Below are positions 62,738 to 64,000 of a stretch of DNA of 64,000 nt, piece by piece (position 1 is the first letter of the stretch; each line of letters opens with the position of its first letter). Under the pieces are notes generated by a model. It did not search any database. It was given only the letters and a program-made list of their open reading frames with translations, and was not told where the DNA came from. Origin of the DNA: Cytophagales bacterium. Lineage in GTDB: Bacteria; Bacteroidota; Bacteroidia; Cytophagales; Cyclobacteriaceae. Where the stretch lies: assembly GCA_033344775.1 (NCBI GenBank), contig JAWPMT010000007.1, positions 372,001-436,000 of the forward strand, read 5' to 3'. The translations under genes and the position numbers were made by a program.

Positions 62738-62827
62738 AGCTAGTTCAGCGCTTCAAGCACCCACCTCAGAGGTACCCCCGACCAGTAAAAAACTAGCTCT
62801 TTGAAGCTCCGAAGTACCCCCCGCTAG
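62738..62827 (+). repeat. Degenerate direct repeats with GTACCCC before the orphan RHS cassette
   Basis: Two imperfect copies: 62738-62779 (AGCTAGTTCAGCGCTTCAAGC at the start, GGTACCCCC at the end) and 62791-62822 (ACTAGCTCTTTGAAGC at the start, AGTACCCCCC at the end). The second copy is enclosed by CTAGC (62793) and GCTAG (62823). They could be recombination sites at the border between island and orphan cassette. Confidence 0.45.
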
Positions 62828-62852
62828 TTATGAACCTTTTATCTTTACCTAA

Positions 62853-63866
62853 ATGGCTTGCCCAAAACTGCTATATGATCACGATCAGGAGTCTTTACCG
62901 TTTTTAGAGGTATGGAAGAAGGAGCGCTTAGAAAATACCGACGCTCTTTTTTTAGGTACCCCAGGCGAAAAAAGTCGCGCTGAAAATTTTTGTGATAGTT
63001 ACTTGCCCTTCGGGGGGACGTTTAATAGTTCGGCTACCAGCCCCGAGAATCTCTACAAGTACAATGGAAAAGAGGAACAGAAGGAAACGGGTTGGTATGA
63101 TTATGGTGCCAGGATGCAGGATCCTTGGTTGGGTAGGTGGTTTAATATTGACCCTCTCGCTGGTAAATATTATCAATGGTCACCTTATACATACACTTTG
63201 AACAATCCAATACGTTTTGTAGACCCCGACGGGATGCAAGTCGGTGTAGAAAAGGAAGGAGATCAGGACCTTGTTAGAAACTCTGTGAGTCAGGAAGAAT
63301 CTCAATATATCAAGTTCAATAAAAATGGTCAGATTAAACGAGGTGCAATTCGAAGAGGTGCAAAGAAGCTTGGAGATAATGCAAGCGAGAACTTTACCGC
63401 TTTAAATGCACTAGTTCAATCTGATGATTCATATATGGTTGTGACATCAGATGAAGTCGGTGATTTTGGATCTAGTGAACATGTAGCTACAGATGAAAAT
63501 GGTGAGAGTGGAGCATGGGGGCCAACATTTGAGGTTGATGGAGAAGTTCTTTTAGGTAAACAGGGAGAGTTTAGACCTCAAGGAGAGAATGGTAATGAAT
63601 CTGGTCATCATTTGATAATGATTAATAAAGGACAATCCGAGGATAATCAAACTGTTACTCAATCACATGAAGCTTATGGACATGCTTACTTTTTTGATAA
63701 AGGAGAAGACGCAGGTCATGATTTTAGGAAAGAGTGGGAAACCGACGAGAATGGAGATTTGACGGGCAATCAAATAAGGATTGATCAGAATAAGAAGCTA
63801 GATAAACAAATTAAAAAAGTAGAGAAGAATACCAGAAGATTCTTAAAACAAAGGAGGGGTAAATGA
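62853..63866 (+). CDS. Orphan RHS C-terminal cassette with HExxxH toxin tip
   Basis: A 337-residue protein. The first 50 residues are not RHS-like; from PFGGTFNSSATSPENLYKY (nt 63006-63062) onward it is the end of an RHS core: GWYDYGARMQDPWLGRWFNID, LNNPIRFVDPDG (about 80-130). The unique tip (about 130-337) contains QSHEAYGHAYFFDKG, an HExxxH pattern often seen in metal-dependent toxin tips, and ends in a very basic helix. It has no signal peptide and an in-frame TAA directly before its ATG, so it is not joined to a full RHS protein. It may be a stored alternative tip or an inactive remnant. Confidence 0.78.
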   Translation: MACPKLLYDHDQESLPFLEVWKKERLENTDALFLGTPGEKSRAENFCDSYLPFGGTFNSSATSPENLYKYNGKEEQKETGWYDYGARMQDPWLGRWFNIDPLAGKYYQWSPYTYTLNNPIRFVDPDGMQVGVEKEGDQDLVRNSVSQEESQYIKFNKNGQIKRGAIRRGAKKLGDNASENFTALNALVQSDDSYMVVTSDEVGDFGSSEHVATDENGESGAWGPTFEVDGEVLLGKQGEFRPQGENGNESGHHLIMINKGQSEDNQTVTQSHEAYGHAYFFDKGEDAGHDFRKEWETDENGDLTGNQIRIDQNKKLDKQIKKVEKNTRRFLKQRRGK

Positions 63867-64000
63867 TTTTATTAATAACCTTATTAATGAATTTGTTTGT
63901 GGAAACTGAAGTCATATTAGACTGTAGTTCAAAGCAAGTTTCTCTAAACTTTTCGAAGGAATATAATTACACAACTGATCATGTTACAGAAGGAGATTTT
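63863..64000 (+). CDS. Partial gene after the orphan cassette, candidate immunity gene
   Basis: An ATG at 63863 overlaps the orphan stop (ATGA). The frame stays open to the window edge: MILLITLLMNLFVETEVILD, then CSSKQVSLNFSKEYNYTTDH and six more residues. The N-terminus looks like a signal peptide or membrane anchor, as in the immunity candidate of the main RHS gene. The 3' end lies outside the window. Confidence 0.55.
   Translation, partial: MILLITLLMNLFVETEVILDCSSKQVSLNFSKEYNYTTDHVTEGDF

Noticed and set aside
62650-62827. CRISPR array
   Set aside because: The repeats are few, imperfect and unevenly spaced, and no cas gene is nearby.

Overview
The window looks like chromosomal DNA of a marine or soil Bacteroidota bacterium, most likely of the Cytophagales type. 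The grounds are a metalloprotease with a type IX secretion C-terminal sorting domain, MoxR/BatA-type operons, DUF4097 and DUF4412 proteins, paired SpvB-like and RHS proteins with DUF6443, and promoters that fit TTG-N19-TAnnTTTG. Shine-Dalgarno sequences are scarce and TTG starts occur. No rRNA, tRNA, CRISPR array or IS transposase was seen.

Layout. 1-8.5 kb: the tail of a GT39 glycosyltransferase, then a tightly packed MoxR-DUF58-BatA-like-DUF4175-membrane protein operon and two small genes. 8.5-16.3 kb: an FtsX-type ABC permease coupled to its PadR regulator (with a 43-bp palindrome at the padR start), a secreted protein, a T9SS metalloprotease and a small membrane protein. 16.4-21.8 kb: a CsgG-like protein, DnaK, a membrane LytTR regulator and a secreted DinB protein. 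21.9-25 kb: an ECF sigma factor, its HEAT-type anti-sigma factor and two DUF4097 proteins in one operon. 25-34 kb: a eukaryote-type glycogen branching enzyme with an FAD/Fe-S oxidoreductase, a DUF4412 protein, a patatin, then atpD-atpC and a possible structured RNA. 34-36.8 kb: an overlapping rluA-like/small membrane/pabB/pabC operon.

36.8-46.5 kb holds a PspA envelope-stress cluster: YbjN-like, PspA, a 50-residue membrane protein found here by hand translation, DUF4178, an Arg/Gly/Ser-rich lipoprotein, DUF350 and a membrane spermidine synthase. A convergent Tat-type FAD oxidase may belong to it. A divergent XRE regulator with GNAT and TPR genes flanks it on the right.

46.7-64 kb is the accessory part. 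Two fibre-like secreted proteins, an SpvB-like protein and an RHS protein with a toxin-44-like tip and a coupled candidate immunity gene are followed by an island with an XRE repressor, a primase-associated AAA+ ATPase, two overlapping tyrosine recombinases, small genes, a roughly 1-kb GC-rich noncoding block and structured RNA candidates. Beyond it lies a second, displaced RHS tip (orphan cassette) with an HExxxH motif and its own overlapping small gene that runs off the window. The two RHS copies share a 19-codon stretch with nine differences, all of them synonymous. Together this suggests a polymorphic toxin locus whose tips are being swapped or stored around an integrase island.
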